Counted from the stretch's first letter, positions 49,123 to 61,861 are shown. The stretch is 64,000 nucleotides of DNA from Lepturacanthus savala (GCA_030544235.1 CM060472.1:19560154-19624153), one strand, 5' to 3'. The notes: generated from the letters alone by a model not told the origin. Program-made: numbers and translations.

Positions 49123-52100
49123 CCATCATCCTGGACAGGAACAGGAAATAAACCCCTAAATAATCCCAATAAATGATTCCTAAATAAATTCTGTAATAGA
49201 TATCTATTAAAAGAAGCCAACTCTACATTTTGAAGGTTTAGTTTATGCCCCCCCCCGTGTCCTGCTAAGCAGTGTGACCTGCATACAGTCCGGTGACTGA
49301 TGGCGGCTAAACCCGGACACAAAGTCATAAAACGGACCTGCTGCTGGAGAGTAAACAAGCAAACACTGTGCCAGCAGCTCTGAAAAACAGGGGAAAGCAT
49401 ATAGCGATGGCCTAAAGTGATGAATTATACATCATAAGCCATGGCAATACAGCAGATAATTATATCCCTGAGCATAATTATATACTTTTAGGCTCTCCAA
49501 GCATGATCAAGCGCCACGGCATAGAGTAAATTTCCATTTCTAATAGGCCCTTTATGTGCAGCAACTCTCAGTTTAAGATGCTACGTCTGCACAGCCACAT
49601 GAGCGGCGAAGATCACGTGTGCTGCCATGCAATTAGAAAATCTTTAATCTCATATTTCCTGCCCGTGTGTGGATAGAAAAAGACGTCAGTATTGATGGAA
49701 CTTGAATAGTGTCTGCGCTGACAAGATTCGTGGTTACCATGCATTTCCTGAGAGGTGTTTTTACTGGCTTCTGTGTATGCAGACTGAACCACCACATCAT
49801 CAATATTTTTTACCCTTTTTATAGCAAACACAAGGGGGGGAAATGGGCTTGATGTTGGAAGCATTGTGCATGTAAAAAGCAGTCAGTGTTTTTATGATGT
49901 TTTTAAATCTCTCCAGAGATGTCATTATATTTTGATACAAGAGGTTTCGGTTTTCTAATGTTTCCCGGGGAGGTGATAATAACTGCTCTTTGTGACTTTC
50001 TAACTTTACTGACTGCTTCATCAAGAGTTTCATTATCGCCACCTCTCACTCTGAAGCACATTCAGCTGTCCTTGGTTTTTAGATCTAAAGTTTGCCTATT
50101 TTGTAGATATTCAATTCAATCCGGCAAACAGGGAAAGTTATACACATACATGTGCTTTTCTCATTTCAAGTACAAGAAAGGGGCTGCTTTTAACAATAAA
50201 ATACATACCGACAGCATTTGGGGGGGAAAAAAAAAAAAGTGCATCTTAAAATAAAGTGGAGCAACCGTATTGGTCTCGTAGGTCATTTAATTTCAGTTTG
50301 GATTTGAGCATTTGCTCAAAAGATTTCTGCCTTGTCTGAAAGCGTCTGTCCATTCCTGATTAAAAGCTCTGTTTTTCGCGGTCTACTACTTCTCGCTTTT
50401 CAGCGCACGTCATGTGAAATTACTTCCCTCTGACTGTAGTCTCTCGTCTCGTCTCTCTCCCCTGTGCGTGTGTCTCGCTCAATAAATGCACACATTTGAC
50501 ATCCTGAGTAGCATCATATATGACACTTTACAACTCCGTTTTCATGGGCTGCCACACAAGTACCGTAAAGGCTGGAGAAGCTGCACCGCTTGAAACGGAG
50601 ACGCTCTCTCAAAATTATCAACGATTTGTTTATCAAAGATAATTTATTTGAGCCATTTTTGCTTCATTTCTGTCAGTAGAGATAAATATGCCCTGAAGCA
50701 AAGGGCCCGGGACAGATTTGAACTAAATTCTATTTAGATTATCACCCAATATCACAAATCACACATCCCAAAGCAATAAGGATCAACATTAGTAAACAGA
50801 CATAAGTGCAGTTATAGCAGAGTCAGACTCGATAGCATCACTTAAACAAGAACAGGAGGATGCGTTACAGGGATTTCTCGAAGGAAAAAGAGGTTTGACT
50901 GAATTTGCAATTTATCAAAACGATTCACTGATTGGTTGACGGAGTTTGTCTGTCAAAGCAAGCCGTCCCGCTCACTGAAAGGATCTTCGAGGATACGTAG
51001 AGTGAACAGAAATGTGAGCTCAAGTGATCAGGATGGTTTTAACCAGGCTTTACATGCTCAGCACCACAGAAACCGTCCCAGTCATTGATCCTCCTGTAGC
51101 TCCAATTATCACAGAGACACAACTTTGATTTAACACAGTCTCGTGTCAAAACTCGTCTTTTAAAGCTCCTTGCAAAAAAGAAGCACGCGGCCGCAGGATA
51201 CACAACAGATATGATTAAATACATCATTTCAATTGCTTCTAATTAATTGTAGCCCAAAGAGGGGATTTGATTTAACACAGCAATAATACACCGTTCTTAC
51301 AAAGCCAGCACTGATGGCAGAAAGACATTGAGGTTTTAGATTTCAACCCTGTCACTGATGGAGGCTTGTTTCAGCCTGCAGAAGGTAATAAGACTACTTG
51401 ATACAGAAGAGCTGTAATGAACATCTCAATGAGTAGAATAAAGACGGACAAACGCGGCGAACATGGGGGAAAAAAATCCATTTGTTAAAGAACAATAGTT
51501 CATGATGAGCCAGCTCTATTTAAGGAAATGGAGGGTTGGATGGAGCATGCAATGCGGCGCCCTGATCACCACATCATCATCAGAGGCAGCCACAGATCAT
51601 CCATTGGTGTCTGTCCCGTAATTAGATTAAATTATGAATTGAGAAACACTTGGGATCACGATTTTACACATCTTAACAAAACATTAAACAGAGGTTTAGT
51701 CATTTTCAATTCTCTCAATCTCTCAATTCTTAAAAGGAAAAAAAAAACAAATATAACAAAATCCTTACTACAAGTTTTCACTGTTTTTAGCGGTTTATAT
51801 TCACCTGCAGCTGCAACACCTGTTATCATCATTACACATAAAATACAGACTCTCATACAGCTGATGACTGTTGGTCACAAAGATAAGTACTGTATCAGCA
51901 GCTCGTGGAGCCGAGTCCAGGCCTGCTGAACAGTACGAGCCGCAAATCCCCACACAGACTCCATCTCTCCTCCAGCACAGAGATAATCTGCTCTTTAGTG
52001 AAGCCAAGCTGTTGGTATGGTGCATGGGTGCTATAAGGTGTTTGATTTCTATTGCACAGCCCTTTCCAATGGCCTCCCACCACCGAAACCCCCCCCCCCC

Positions 52101-55078
52101 CACCACCATGCTCTCTCATAAGTCTCGATGGCGGCCAAATGTCTCCACAGGAGATGCAAATGAGAAGCAAATATATGCTAACTAAAAATGTTCCACCGCT
52201 TAGTTACATACACACACAGAGACACACGACACACACACACAGCTTGTTGGTAGGCAAGAGGCTGTACTCGCACATTCTGTCTCCATAACATCTGTCATTA
52301 GCACCATGGACAGCGACACAGCAGGAACCTTCCACTGCACGTTCATTCAAACTTATTCTAAAGAACACTGTGCAACTCCCAAAGGGTAAAACAAATCTTT
52401 TTCTTTTTTTTTTTTTAAAGGATTAAAGCCTCCCCCCTCCCCTCAAGACATGAAAACTACTCTGCTTTGAATAATAGTTTGTGTCTGGCACAAAAAAAGT
52501 CCAATTGCCTGGTTAATTCTTTAAATGACACCCCCTCTTCCAGATTTATTCAAAAATGCGAATAAATTTCATTTTAAAATTCCGACCGCTGGTGTCACAT
52601 TTTGAGCCATTCTTTAATTAAATGAAATGTCCTAATTCTCAACTCTTTTTACCGTTTAACATTTTTATAGATAAAATAACCAGTCAGTCGCAGCTCTGGC
52701 TCATATGTTCATGCTTCTAACTGAGATTTAAAGGTGAGCGCTGAGAAACTTTCTCCCTTCGACAGATGAATTTCAAAAAACAGCCTCGAGTGCCAAAATC
52801 TGCATATGCGAAGTTGCAACAGAAGGAGCGAGAAAGACAAGTTTTACCTCATAAAAGATGCAGCGGCGGCATCAAAGTGACAGAATGGATGAACACACTG
52901 TACGCCGTAGTACTACGGTGGGCTCGTCCTGACATTGTGTTCTTGCTTTTTTTTTCCCCCCCCAATGCCGTTTTGTCCTCTCCAATCGGTCACGAGTGAC
53001 ATCCCCGTCCCGCCGACGTGGTTCTCAGACGACGCGAGAGCTGCGGATGATTTAGGGGTTGTTATTTCTGTAAGTTGACTTACAACAACCTGAACAGCTG
53101 TGTCAATGTCATCCCCGCTTGTTGCCGTTTCTCTGCCGTGATTTTGCACAGATGCAGTGATTGGGTTTGGTGCTCGGGGATGAATGGGATGTTTCCTTGT
53201 ACTTAAGGGCCACGGACAAGACGACTTTTCATGATATTATTATTTTTGACAGGATCCCTGATTTTCTCCGGGAACAGAACTGCTGTTGCAGTGAATTATG
53301 TAGACTGAGACCGGGATGAAATGATAGTGTAATGAAGTGACTGTACAGATCATTTACTAAAGGAATCCATCTACTCTGATGCTGATGCTTCAGCCACAGC
53401 TTCCAGCTACTGCTTGTGTTTCCATCTGTGCTAAAACAGTTTGAAGAGAGTTTAACAGCCACAACTTTCCTTTTATCCAAAGGACAAATCAGTTCCCTTT
53501 ATACACTGTGACATGTAATAAGGCTGTGAGGCTCATTACCATAGAATCATAGCACTGCCATAGTGTTTAATATCAGCCCCTGGTTTCTAAAGGGATGTTT
53601 TAAAGGGTGGGTTCACACGAACTAGAAAATAATAATAATAAAAAAAAGAAATTGGTTATAATGATTACCTATGGTCCTAATATGGGTAGTAGCTAATGAG
53701 GCTTGATCCATCCAAATGAGTCAAATCAAGTGAACATTGTTCATCGTTAGTCTTTCTAGTGCCAAAGTCCTTTTTGTTCCGATTCTTCCACCAGAGCTCA
53801 GGGAATTTGACGCTAAAAAAGACTGTAAATGTGGCACATAGCCACTTGACGTGACTAACTCAGACTGTGAAGCCTCATGCAAAGTAGGTAATAGTACGAT
53901 ATGAGTAGTAGTAACATAAAGGACAGATCAACTAAAACAGATTTTTCAGAATGGGAACTCAAAAAGAGAAATCACATTTGAAGGGGATTTTTTAAAAATC
54001 CATTATAAACGAGAGAAATTATTAAATCCTTATATGGAAATATTATGATTAAATACAGGAAAAGAACGTCCTGTATGTGTTCCACCCAGACCACATCCCC
54101 AAAACACTGCCTGTGAACAGCCGGCGAGTCTTTAAACACGCTTCCTATGAGATCTGGTCCCTGCAGGTGAGATATCTGGATTCCTGAAATGTCTCCTGTC
54201 GAAATCGCTGACAAATAATGCAAAACAGAGCGGAGAGATTTGTGATCTGTTGTCGCAGGAGAAGGACGTTTAATGGAATAAAAACAGCCTCAACCCCAGA
54301 CCAGGGAGGTTTAGTTTCCTCCTGATACAAGTACAAATACAAGCAGCAAAAGCCCATTTTCTCTATTTAGGTTTTTAAAGTTAATTTGACCTATTTCTTT
54401 TTTATGTACACAGTTGATTGCAACGTTTCAATAATACACTGTTTACACATTTCTAACCAAATATGTGTTGAGTTTTAACAGCGAAAGCACAATTTTTCTG
54501 CTTTTAAGGTAATTTCACTCATATATATTTGATCGCAATGCTGTTACCCAGCTGTTCACACATTTCTATATTTTAGTCAGCCCATATCTTTAATTGCCAG
54601 AAAATTTCTTCAGAACCGACATAATTTGGTTCCTTTTCTTACTAAAATTTGTGCTTTTTATACCGTCTGAGGAACCTGCCAATCAAACGCTGTGCCATTA
54701 GATTATCACCGCAACCATCACAGAGACCGATTCCCAGGTCTTTGTGGAATGTGGCCTGTTCATTATCAGTAAATTGATAATCGCTCTGCGCTTTTCTACA
54801 GGTAACATGAATATGTATTTCTTCTCCTTCATTACCCCCGGAGGTCACACTTTAGCGGGCTTGTTAGATCGCTGCCAAGTTGCAATCTGTCACATTGACC
54901 GGATGATGCCTTGGCAGTCCTTGCTTCACTTCATCCCCACAAACCGTTGGCATCTGAGCCGTTAGCTGCAGACCTCCAGCCTGGGAGCTGATGACAGAGG
55001 CAGATAAATGGACCACACTGCAACACCAGCACATCTACACACCTACTGTACAGCGGAGCTTTGAAGTCTCAGGATCTC
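49123..55078. other. Non-coding stretch
   Basis: No supported exon. The stretch has fewer recognisable repeats than the rest of the window. A C-run (52091-52102) and short CA tracts (52210-52240) are present. The block 49390-49620 is rich in TAAT/ATTA and free of obvious repeats, so it may be a conserved non-coding element. Confidence 0.5.
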
Positions 55079-55125
55079 ACACACACACACACACACACAG
55101 AAAGAGAGAGAGAGAGGGAGAAGAC
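55079..55125. repeat. (CA)n plus (GA)n compound microsatellite
   Basis: About 10 CA units at 55079-55099 are followed by AGAAAGAGAGAGAGAGAGGG. Confidence 0.95.
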
Positions 55126-55249
55126 AGAGCAAGTCCTAGTGTAAAAATACTATGCTACACCTCTCTCGTCTGAATGTGTGAAATGTATTGATTTTGTTTC
55201 ATTGATATTCACATTGTTGTTGTAACATTCAAGCAATAAAGTGACGCTA

Positions 55250-55600
55250 TGAGACAGAGGCTGCCAGATAGATGGATAGAATGATAGAGAGAGGCTGAGG
55301 GAGAGATGGTTAGAATGATAGACACAGAGACTGAAAGAGATGGAGAGAGGTGGTTAGAATGATAGAGAGAAGTGGAGAGAGACTGGGAGAGATGGAGAGT
55401 GAGAGACAGAGAAGCAGAGAGGGATGGATAGAGAGACTTAGAGAGAGATAGAGGCTATGAGAAAGATGATAGAGTGACAAAGCGGCTGAGAGAGAGAGGG
55501 GGGCTGTGATAGAGGGATAGAGTGATAGAGCGACTGACAGAAAAACGAAAAGAGGGAAAATGAGAGAGATAGGGATACTGAGAGAGAGATTCCGCGTGCG
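55250..55600. repeat. GAGA-rich imperfect tandem array
   Basis: Imperfect units built from GATAGAGAGA, TGGTTAGAATGATAGA and GACTGAGAGAGAT repeat for about 350 bases, making the + strand strongly purine-rich. It borders the CpG island directly. The Leu/Ser-rich minus-strand frame 55310-55684 is a by-product. Confidence 0.85.
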
Positions 55601-56265
55601 TGATAGCGCGCGCGACGGGAGAGAGGGGGGGGGGGTGTTCGCGTGCGCAGGTGAGCGCACGTGCAAGCGCATTATTTTGCCCACAAGCAGGTGCTTTGCT
55701 CCCAGTCCGGGGCGAAAGCGACTATTTTAACTATTCCCTCGCCAGCAAATGTTTTTTTTATCGGCGTCGGAACGAATAAGTCCCCGGTAACGGCGCCGGG
55801 TGAAGTACGGGAACATGGCAGCAGCTCAGCCGCTGACCAGCGAACAGCAGCAACATTAAACCCCAACTAACTGACACCAACTGTGCGTTCGTCACGTTTC
55901 GGTGTTTGCACTTGTTGTGCGTTTTTTTTTTTTTTTCAAAAACCCACACGATGCCGCGGCAGCGACTGACGCGTCGATACACGGAAAACCAACGTCGCGC
56001 GGCGTTAAAAGCAAAGTTCAACATCCATCAGCTACTGTATCAGAGTCATACTCACACGTACTAGACGCCAGCTGTGTTTAGCAGCTCCGCCGCCGCCGCT
56101 CGGGCACGAAATGAAGCGGCGCCGTCTGCAGCAGTGAGTGGAAAAGTGCTTTCTGGAGACAATTAGTCCAGAAAGCGTTCGGCCGAGCCCATAACACGCC
56201 TGTTCCGTGGCCCAAATTAAATCCTGTCAGCTCCCTGGCGGTTGTGGAGCTCTTTGAGAACCACT

Positions 56266-56350
56266 GTGTACACACACACACATATACACACACAAGGCAG
56301 GCGCACGCGAGCACGTACACACACAGAGGCGCGCGCGCGCACACACACGG
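56266..56350. repeat. Alternating purine-pyrimidine tract (CA and CG runs)
   Basis: CACACACACACATATACACA, GCGCACGCGAGCACGTACAC and GGCGCGCGCGCGCACACACA follow closely. The minus-strand Cys/Val-rich frame 56078-56344 comes from it. Confidence 0.9.
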
Positions 56351-56392
56351 TGTAGCTCTCTTCCTCGTTCACCCTACTCCCTCACTCTCTGG

Positions 56393-56400
56393 TGACGTCA
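56393..56400. promoter_or_regulatory. Perfect cAMP response element TGACGTCA
   Basis: An 8-base palindrome bound by CREB/ATF proteins, sitting at the edge of the CpG-rich block. Confidence 0.65.
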
Positions 56401-56754
56401 CTGAGAGATGCAGCCCGAGATGCTGCATTCACGTCCTGTGGGATATATTAACGGTGGTGATCGAAATGATTGACCCCCCCCCCCCCAAAAAAAAAAAAAA
56501 AAACATATTTAAAAATACACAAACACACCATTCTGTCTGTTATATAAAAAAAATATTAGCAAATAATAGGATCATCAGTGTAGACTAAGGTTGTTATCTT
56601 TAATACAAACTAATAAAATAATGAAAACTAGAATTGAAATGCATTTTTACAAAAAAATAAGAATGAGATCATGAATTAAACACAGGCTCTCTTTCATTCT
56701 GTCTGTCTTCCAAGAGGAGTGAAAATGTTTCAGGCATCTGATTGTAATGCACCC

Positions 56755-56930
56755 AGAGATCCTCTCTGTGCAGGTATTCCTGACACATCCACATGGGAGG
56801 AGACCTTGCAGACCTGCAGGATTCTGGAGGGACGACCTATTCCATCTGGCCTGGGAGCACCTCTGGTCCCCCCCACGACCAACTAAGGGTTACTCGTGGG
56901 GAGGAAGTCTGGGATACCGTGCCTAAAGTT
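56755..56930 (+). repeat. Non-LTR retrotransposon 3' fragment (Rex3/RTE-like)
   Basis: CCACATGGGAGGAGACC, GGATTCTGGAGGGACGACCT, CTGGCCTGGGAGCACCTCTG and GAGGAAGTCTGGGATACCGT follow the order of a LINE 3' region common in fish (canonical phrases CTGGAGGGACTATGTCTC and GGCCTGGGAACGCCTCGGG). Family assignment is from memory. Confidence 0.6.
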
Positions 56931-59280
56931 ATAAATATAGACCTATTTTCACAAGTGAAAGAGGTTCATTACGGCATATTTTAAAGTCTATTCTACCTAT
57001 TGATTCTCCTTCCACCTCACAAACTTTTGGACAAGTTCCAGTTTGGTGCATCGTTGCAGAACGCTTGCAGGTAAAAACTACAAGATATTTTATTGAAGTG
57101 CCTTTCGTTTAGACAGTGACAGGGTTTTTGTGGCTTAAAATCGCAAAGAACTGAAACCATCCTCCATGAAACAGGATGTGAAACATGTGTGGCGTGAAAA
57201 CTTCCATATGTCTTGCTTGTCGCAACTTTTTGCGTCACCATATGCATACAGATTTCCACCAAAAACACTCAACAATTAATAGAAATTAAAGACGTGAAGC
57301 CACTTTTGCGTCTTCTGTTCAGACCGCCATCATATAAATAAACAATATAAATTTAGCCGATGTTCTTCTTTAGTTTCTTAGTCATTTTTCTTAGCAGGAG
57401 GAGGTTTGGGTGGACGGGTCAGTGCTTTGTTTCATGGACTTGAGTTGGAAAAGTTGAAGGAGACGCCTGTTCAACACCGCTGTGAATTGGACATTTTACT
57501 GGACGTTTGTCCCATCAGTCACACACTGATCCTTTTAACCCTAGTAAACCCGACCATAGCCCAACCGCAGCATCATCGCACCGTAAAACAGTTTTTGTGA
57601 AAATATGCAGGTATCAAAAATCGTTCCTACGGTAGATATGATTCAACTCATCTACAGAAACGTAAACCGTTTACATCTGGAGATCGGGCCGGTTTTGATT
57701 GGTTGTGCTTCGTGCACGCTTTCTTTGGATCGGTACTATACATGTAATTTATGTGCCATCAAGAAACACTGTTTGTTTTGGAGTGATAAGAACAGACAAT
57801 GATTTGTGCTCCTCAGTCTCTTCAGCTGGGGATTTCAAACTTCCTGGTGGATATGTTATCTGGATGATGACATTTTATCTCAGGCATCTCAGACATCAAA
57901 TAGTGTTGTTTTGTCGTGCCCCTTGGTGTCTGATAAGGATCCTTCAGCATCGGTATCAGACATGTAAGGACTTACAATATGAACCCATACATATTATAAG
58001 ACATGTTTCCCAACCATTACGAATCACTGTCAATTAAAAATATTATAAATATATTTTATGTTGTGATAACGCCATAACACTATTAAAATTAGCATTAGAA
58101 GTAGTAGCTAAATTTTCCTTGAGTATTAAAGTAGTACTTGTTGGGTAAAGTATTTGTTTTATTTCTCTGACATATATGACATTATTAGATTATTAATCCT
58201 GAATTACCAGTGTGCAGGGATTTACTGCTTGTAGTTTGAACTACTTCACATATATTTAGCTGTTTATGTCCAGTGGTTCCCAACCTAAGGGTCAGGCCCC
58301 TCCAAAGGGTCACCTTATAAATCCAAGGGGTCATGAGATGAAAGAAGTAAAAAGTCCTGATTCATAAATCTGTGTTTAATTTATCGTTAATAACCAGATC
58401 GTTTGAATATCTATCGAAATAAAACCATATGAGAATTTTAAACAGAAAAAAATCTCTATTTTGTGGAGATGTTAACAACTCATGGATGTCAGATAAATAC
58501 AGCGGAGGAGAAAGTGCACTACTTCTACAGTTCTGAAAGGAACAGACAAATGATCCGTAACTGGCGATATGGGCTGAAAATATATTTTATTTCTTTTTAA
58601 TTTGGAGGACTTGTTGCCTTGGTAACTTGACAAAGAAAAGACTTTTTTTTCCCCCGTCTCTCAGTGTTCATTTGCCTCAAATACCCAGGGTACCTGCTCT
58701 CCACTTAAATCTATACAATTATCAAGTTAATCAAGATTCATAAAACCCCCAAGACAGGCACATTTTTTTCACTGGAGGACGTGTTCTCTTCAGTTCATGC
58801 TGCTGCAGGCAGATCTGCTTCTAATCACATTCACCCCTGTTCCACTGAGTTTGTATTCGCTGTCCAAATTTCCCACCTCGTGGTCTTCCTGAAGCCAGGT
58901 GTTAATTGTGCTTGCTTGACGATCCCCGCCGGTCATGTGAGCCTCATCTTGCATATTGTAGCGGTCTCCTGCAGCAATGCTGCTGCATGCAGATAACAGG
59001 AAGGAGCAGCTGGTACCAACCTGCAACTAAGACCCCTGTGGGATGTTGAACTTCATGGTCAGTCCCTCACACCTCAAGGCCACAGGTTTGCAGGAATCTT
59101 GCATTTGCAAAAGCATTTGTTCTTCTTAAGAATGTGTCCAAAGTTACAAACTGACACCAACAGATGCGGTTCTGTTATCTGAGGTGAATTTACACCTGCA
59201 TTAATTTTCATTTTTCCTGATTCACGTAAGATAGAGAATACAGGTAATAGGAACTGGCTCTTAGAGTGGGGAAAGGATAT
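56931..59280. other. Non-coding stretch
   Basis: No supported exon. A fragment beginning CAGTGGTTCCCAACCT at 58271 belongs to the family seen at 1543. Frames at 57406-58037 and 58781-59026 lack recognisable domains. Confidence 0.5.
58271..58345 (+). repeat. Teleost interspersed repeat fragment (CAGTGGTTCCCAACCT)
   Basis: It opens with the classic terminal phrase of a fish DNA transposon and contains AAAGGGTCACCTTATAAATC and CCAAGGGGTCATGAG. The other end was not found. Confidence 0.5.
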
Positions 59281-59825
59281 GAGGAAGGAAGGAAGGAATG
59301 GTAAGATTTGAAGTAAGGAAGGAGGGGCAAAGGTTAAAAGTTAAGAAGAATGGAGTGAAAATAAAGGAAGGAGGGGAAAGGATAGAAGTAAAGGTGAAAG
59401 AATGAAAGATATGATGAGGAAGGAGCAAAGGCTGGAGGGAGGGAGGGGGTCAAAGGAGGAAGGGTGGATTGTGTTATGTTTAAAATAAGAGTTTTTTTTA
59501 TATAAATAAGGGTTATTATAATGAGGCATGAGGTATTCATTTCTTCCAGAAGTTAAGAAGAAAGGAAAGAACGGGAAAGAATGAATGACATAATAATGGA
59601 GGGAGGAAACGTGGAAGGAAAGAAGGAGGGGCAAAGGTTAGAAGTCAAGGAAGGATGGGGGGAAAGAATGAAGGATGGAAGGAGGCAAGGAAGGATGAGA
59701 AAATAGCAGGAAGAATTAATAATTAGGGAGGAAGAAAAGAGGGAGGGAAGGAGTGAAAGGAATAAGGATGGATTGTGCTGTAGATTGTTGTTTCTATATA
59801 AATAAGGGTTGTTGGAATGAATCTT
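59281..59825. repeat. GGAA-rich block, tandemly duplicated with a period of about 300 bp
   Basis: GGAGGGGCAAAGGTTAAAAG at 59321 recurs as GGAGGGGCAAAGGTTAGAAG at 59624, and TATATAAATAAGGGTT at 59499 recurs at 59795. The spacers are AAGG/GGAA-rich. Minus-strand frames here are Ser/Leu/Phe/Pro-rich artefacts. Confidence 0.8.
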
Positions 59826-60446
59826 TAAATTCGTGCATGTTGCACTTGAACTAGCAAACAATAAAATAAAGTAAAATATTCGGTTTGGTTCATTGTCTGA
59901 ATATGAATTTTATTGAAGGTTAAGAAGATTAAAGTAGAAATTACTGAGTATAATCAGTTTAACATAAAATATAAGTACAATCAACCTAAAAATATATACC
60001 TAGATTCAGATGAATTACTTTCTTGCAACCGCTTGACATAATAAATTTAAGCAACAAAGCATTATTTCAGTGTATATGGTGTAGTGTCTAAGCTCTGCGA
60101 CACACACCATCAACCCGGTTAAATGACTTTAACCATGATAAAATCTGGCTAATATTACATCAGTAATATTTATCTTTAGTGGTCGTAGTGGAAAATGGAA
60201 ATCAGCACAACCGTCTGCAGCGGATCCACCAGAGTAAAGTTTCATTTCGCAAAACGTCTTTTCCTCGACAGCTGTTGTGTGAGAAGAGCAAAAGTCCTGG
60301 AACTGGTTAGCTTATCACATGAAACATGCTGCAAACTTCAAAACTTTTAAGAGAATTTTCTGTTGCTCGCTGTTTTTTTTACCTTTGCCTTCTCTTCCTT
60401 TTTTAATCTCTTATTTTATCATTGCGATACTAGCATTTGTCTAGGC

Positions 60447-60892
60447 CAGGGGTGTCAAACATGCGGCCCGGGGGCCAGAACCAGCCCGCTTAAGTGTCCG
60501 ATCTGACCCATTGGATGACTGTACAAAATGTGAAGACAGTGAACATCTTTCAGGGCTCAAGGGATAAAACTTTTGCAGTTTTGATTTGTAAATTGTTTGT
60601 AACTTCACCTGCTGTTTAAAAAAAAACTAAATATTGTTCAGTGAGTTGTGTTTTGAATTGAAACATCTGAATATGGAATGAATGAGACATCATATTGTTG
60701 AAATTAGACTTTTTATCATGTCATCGCTATTGTTTGCGAATTTAAGGTTAATTATTAGTGTAAATATTCATAATGTGTTTCTTTTGATAAAAAGGAGGAG
60801 GAACTCATGTTTTTATATGTTTATTTTTACTTAAATATAAACGAAATAGTGCTGAATGTGGCCCATGAACTAAATCGAGTTTGGCACCTCTG
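60447..60892. mobile_element. hAT-type MITE with inverted repeats and target duplication
   Basis: The left end CAGGGGTGTCAAAC and the complement of the right end CAGAGGTGCCAAAC match at 12 of 14 bases. The flanking octamers GTCTAGGC (60439-60446) and GTCTACAC (60893-60900) match at 6 of 8, fitting the 8-base target duplication of hAT elements. Length is 446 and no coding sequence is present. Confidence 0.82.
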
Positions 60893-61861
60893 GTCTACAC
60901 TGTGTCTGTACCCATCAAGCCATAATGAATATGATTTATATAAAACCAAATTCAAGATGTTTTATTTTTACCACAGATAGTTTATTACTCGCTCTTGGGT
61001 TCCTATTGAAGCTGTAAATCTTTCTCAAAGAACGGCTCATAATATAAAAAACTCATCAGTATTTAACTCAAATGAGCTGCTTCCTGCAGTTTTTAGCAAA
61101 CGTTACTCAAACAGAAGGAAATCGTGCATTTGTTGTGGACTATTTTTAGCGGTGGATTAATCCACATTTGGTGCTCGAGTGAGTATTTCAGGCTGCAGGA
61201 TGGTGTGTGTGTGTGTGTGTGTTCATGGTAATGAAGGAACATGTTGCTTATTGACGTGATATATGTGGAATTAGATTAACCGTGTCGCACACACTACTTC
61301 GGATCAATAGACCTTTTTCATGGCAGCCACATTAACATGAAATAGTAGCTGAACGCAGGTGATACCAATGATACTAAGTAGGGTTTTGTTCCGATTAGTG
61401 AAGCAGAGTCTTTCCATTGAGCCAACATGCTCAGTAGCTGTGCGTGGGATTAGGTGACAACAGAAAAACATGCAATATTACCAAACTTATCCTTTATATG
61501 GAACAAATGTAACAATAAAACAGCAATCTAGTGCATTCCCTGAGCAATGGATTGGCTTCCTTTTTTTTCGATTCACTATTTCTTTGTTGTCAAGTGCTGT
61601 GCAATTGCTTTATAGGCACAGAGTGAAACTTTATTGTAATCTCCTTTTCTCCTGTGCTCATGAAGGCAGCAGAAATGTCCCCCTCACTGCAGTCGGCGGA
61701 GCGGGGAAAATTAGAGCACCGATTGGTTGATGTAAAGACAGATGGCTCACTCCTCTACTAGATAAATAGTCGAGACCTCCAACAGCTGACCAGTCAGCTC
61801 GCTCTGCCGCTGTGATGTATGTAGTCTCCACATGGCCATAATACAGTCGTCCTGCTGCCAG

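Larger units (their letters stand above)
55560..56450 (-). promoter_or_regulatory. gabbr1: CpG-rich block, candidate gabbr1 promoter and untranslated exon 1
   Basis: This is the densest CpG region of the window (for example CGCGCGCGACGG, GGCGCCGGG, GACGCGTCG, CGTCGCGCGGCG, CCGCCGCCGCCG). On the minus strand a strong donor GTGAGT at 56055-56050 would end an exon, and a palindromic cAMP response element TGACGTCA lies at 56393-56400, upstream in that direction. The signal-peptide exon of gabbr1 needs an upstream untranslated exon on this strand, and GABBR1a transcription in mammals is reported to respond to CREB-family factors. The link to gabbr1 across 42.5 kb is inference; a different gene could start here. 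Confidence 0.5.

Noticed and set aside
55310..55684. Leu/Ser-rich minus-strand open frame
   Set aside because: Translation of the GAGA-rich array.
55758..55855. Minus-strand M-L-L-L-F-A-G... frame in the CpG island, considered as a signal peptide
   Set aside because: Short hydrophobic stretch, no donor in the required phase, and stop after 32 codons.
59334..59861. Ser/Phe/Pro-rich minus-strand frames
   Set aside because: Translation of GGAA-rich low-complexity sequence.
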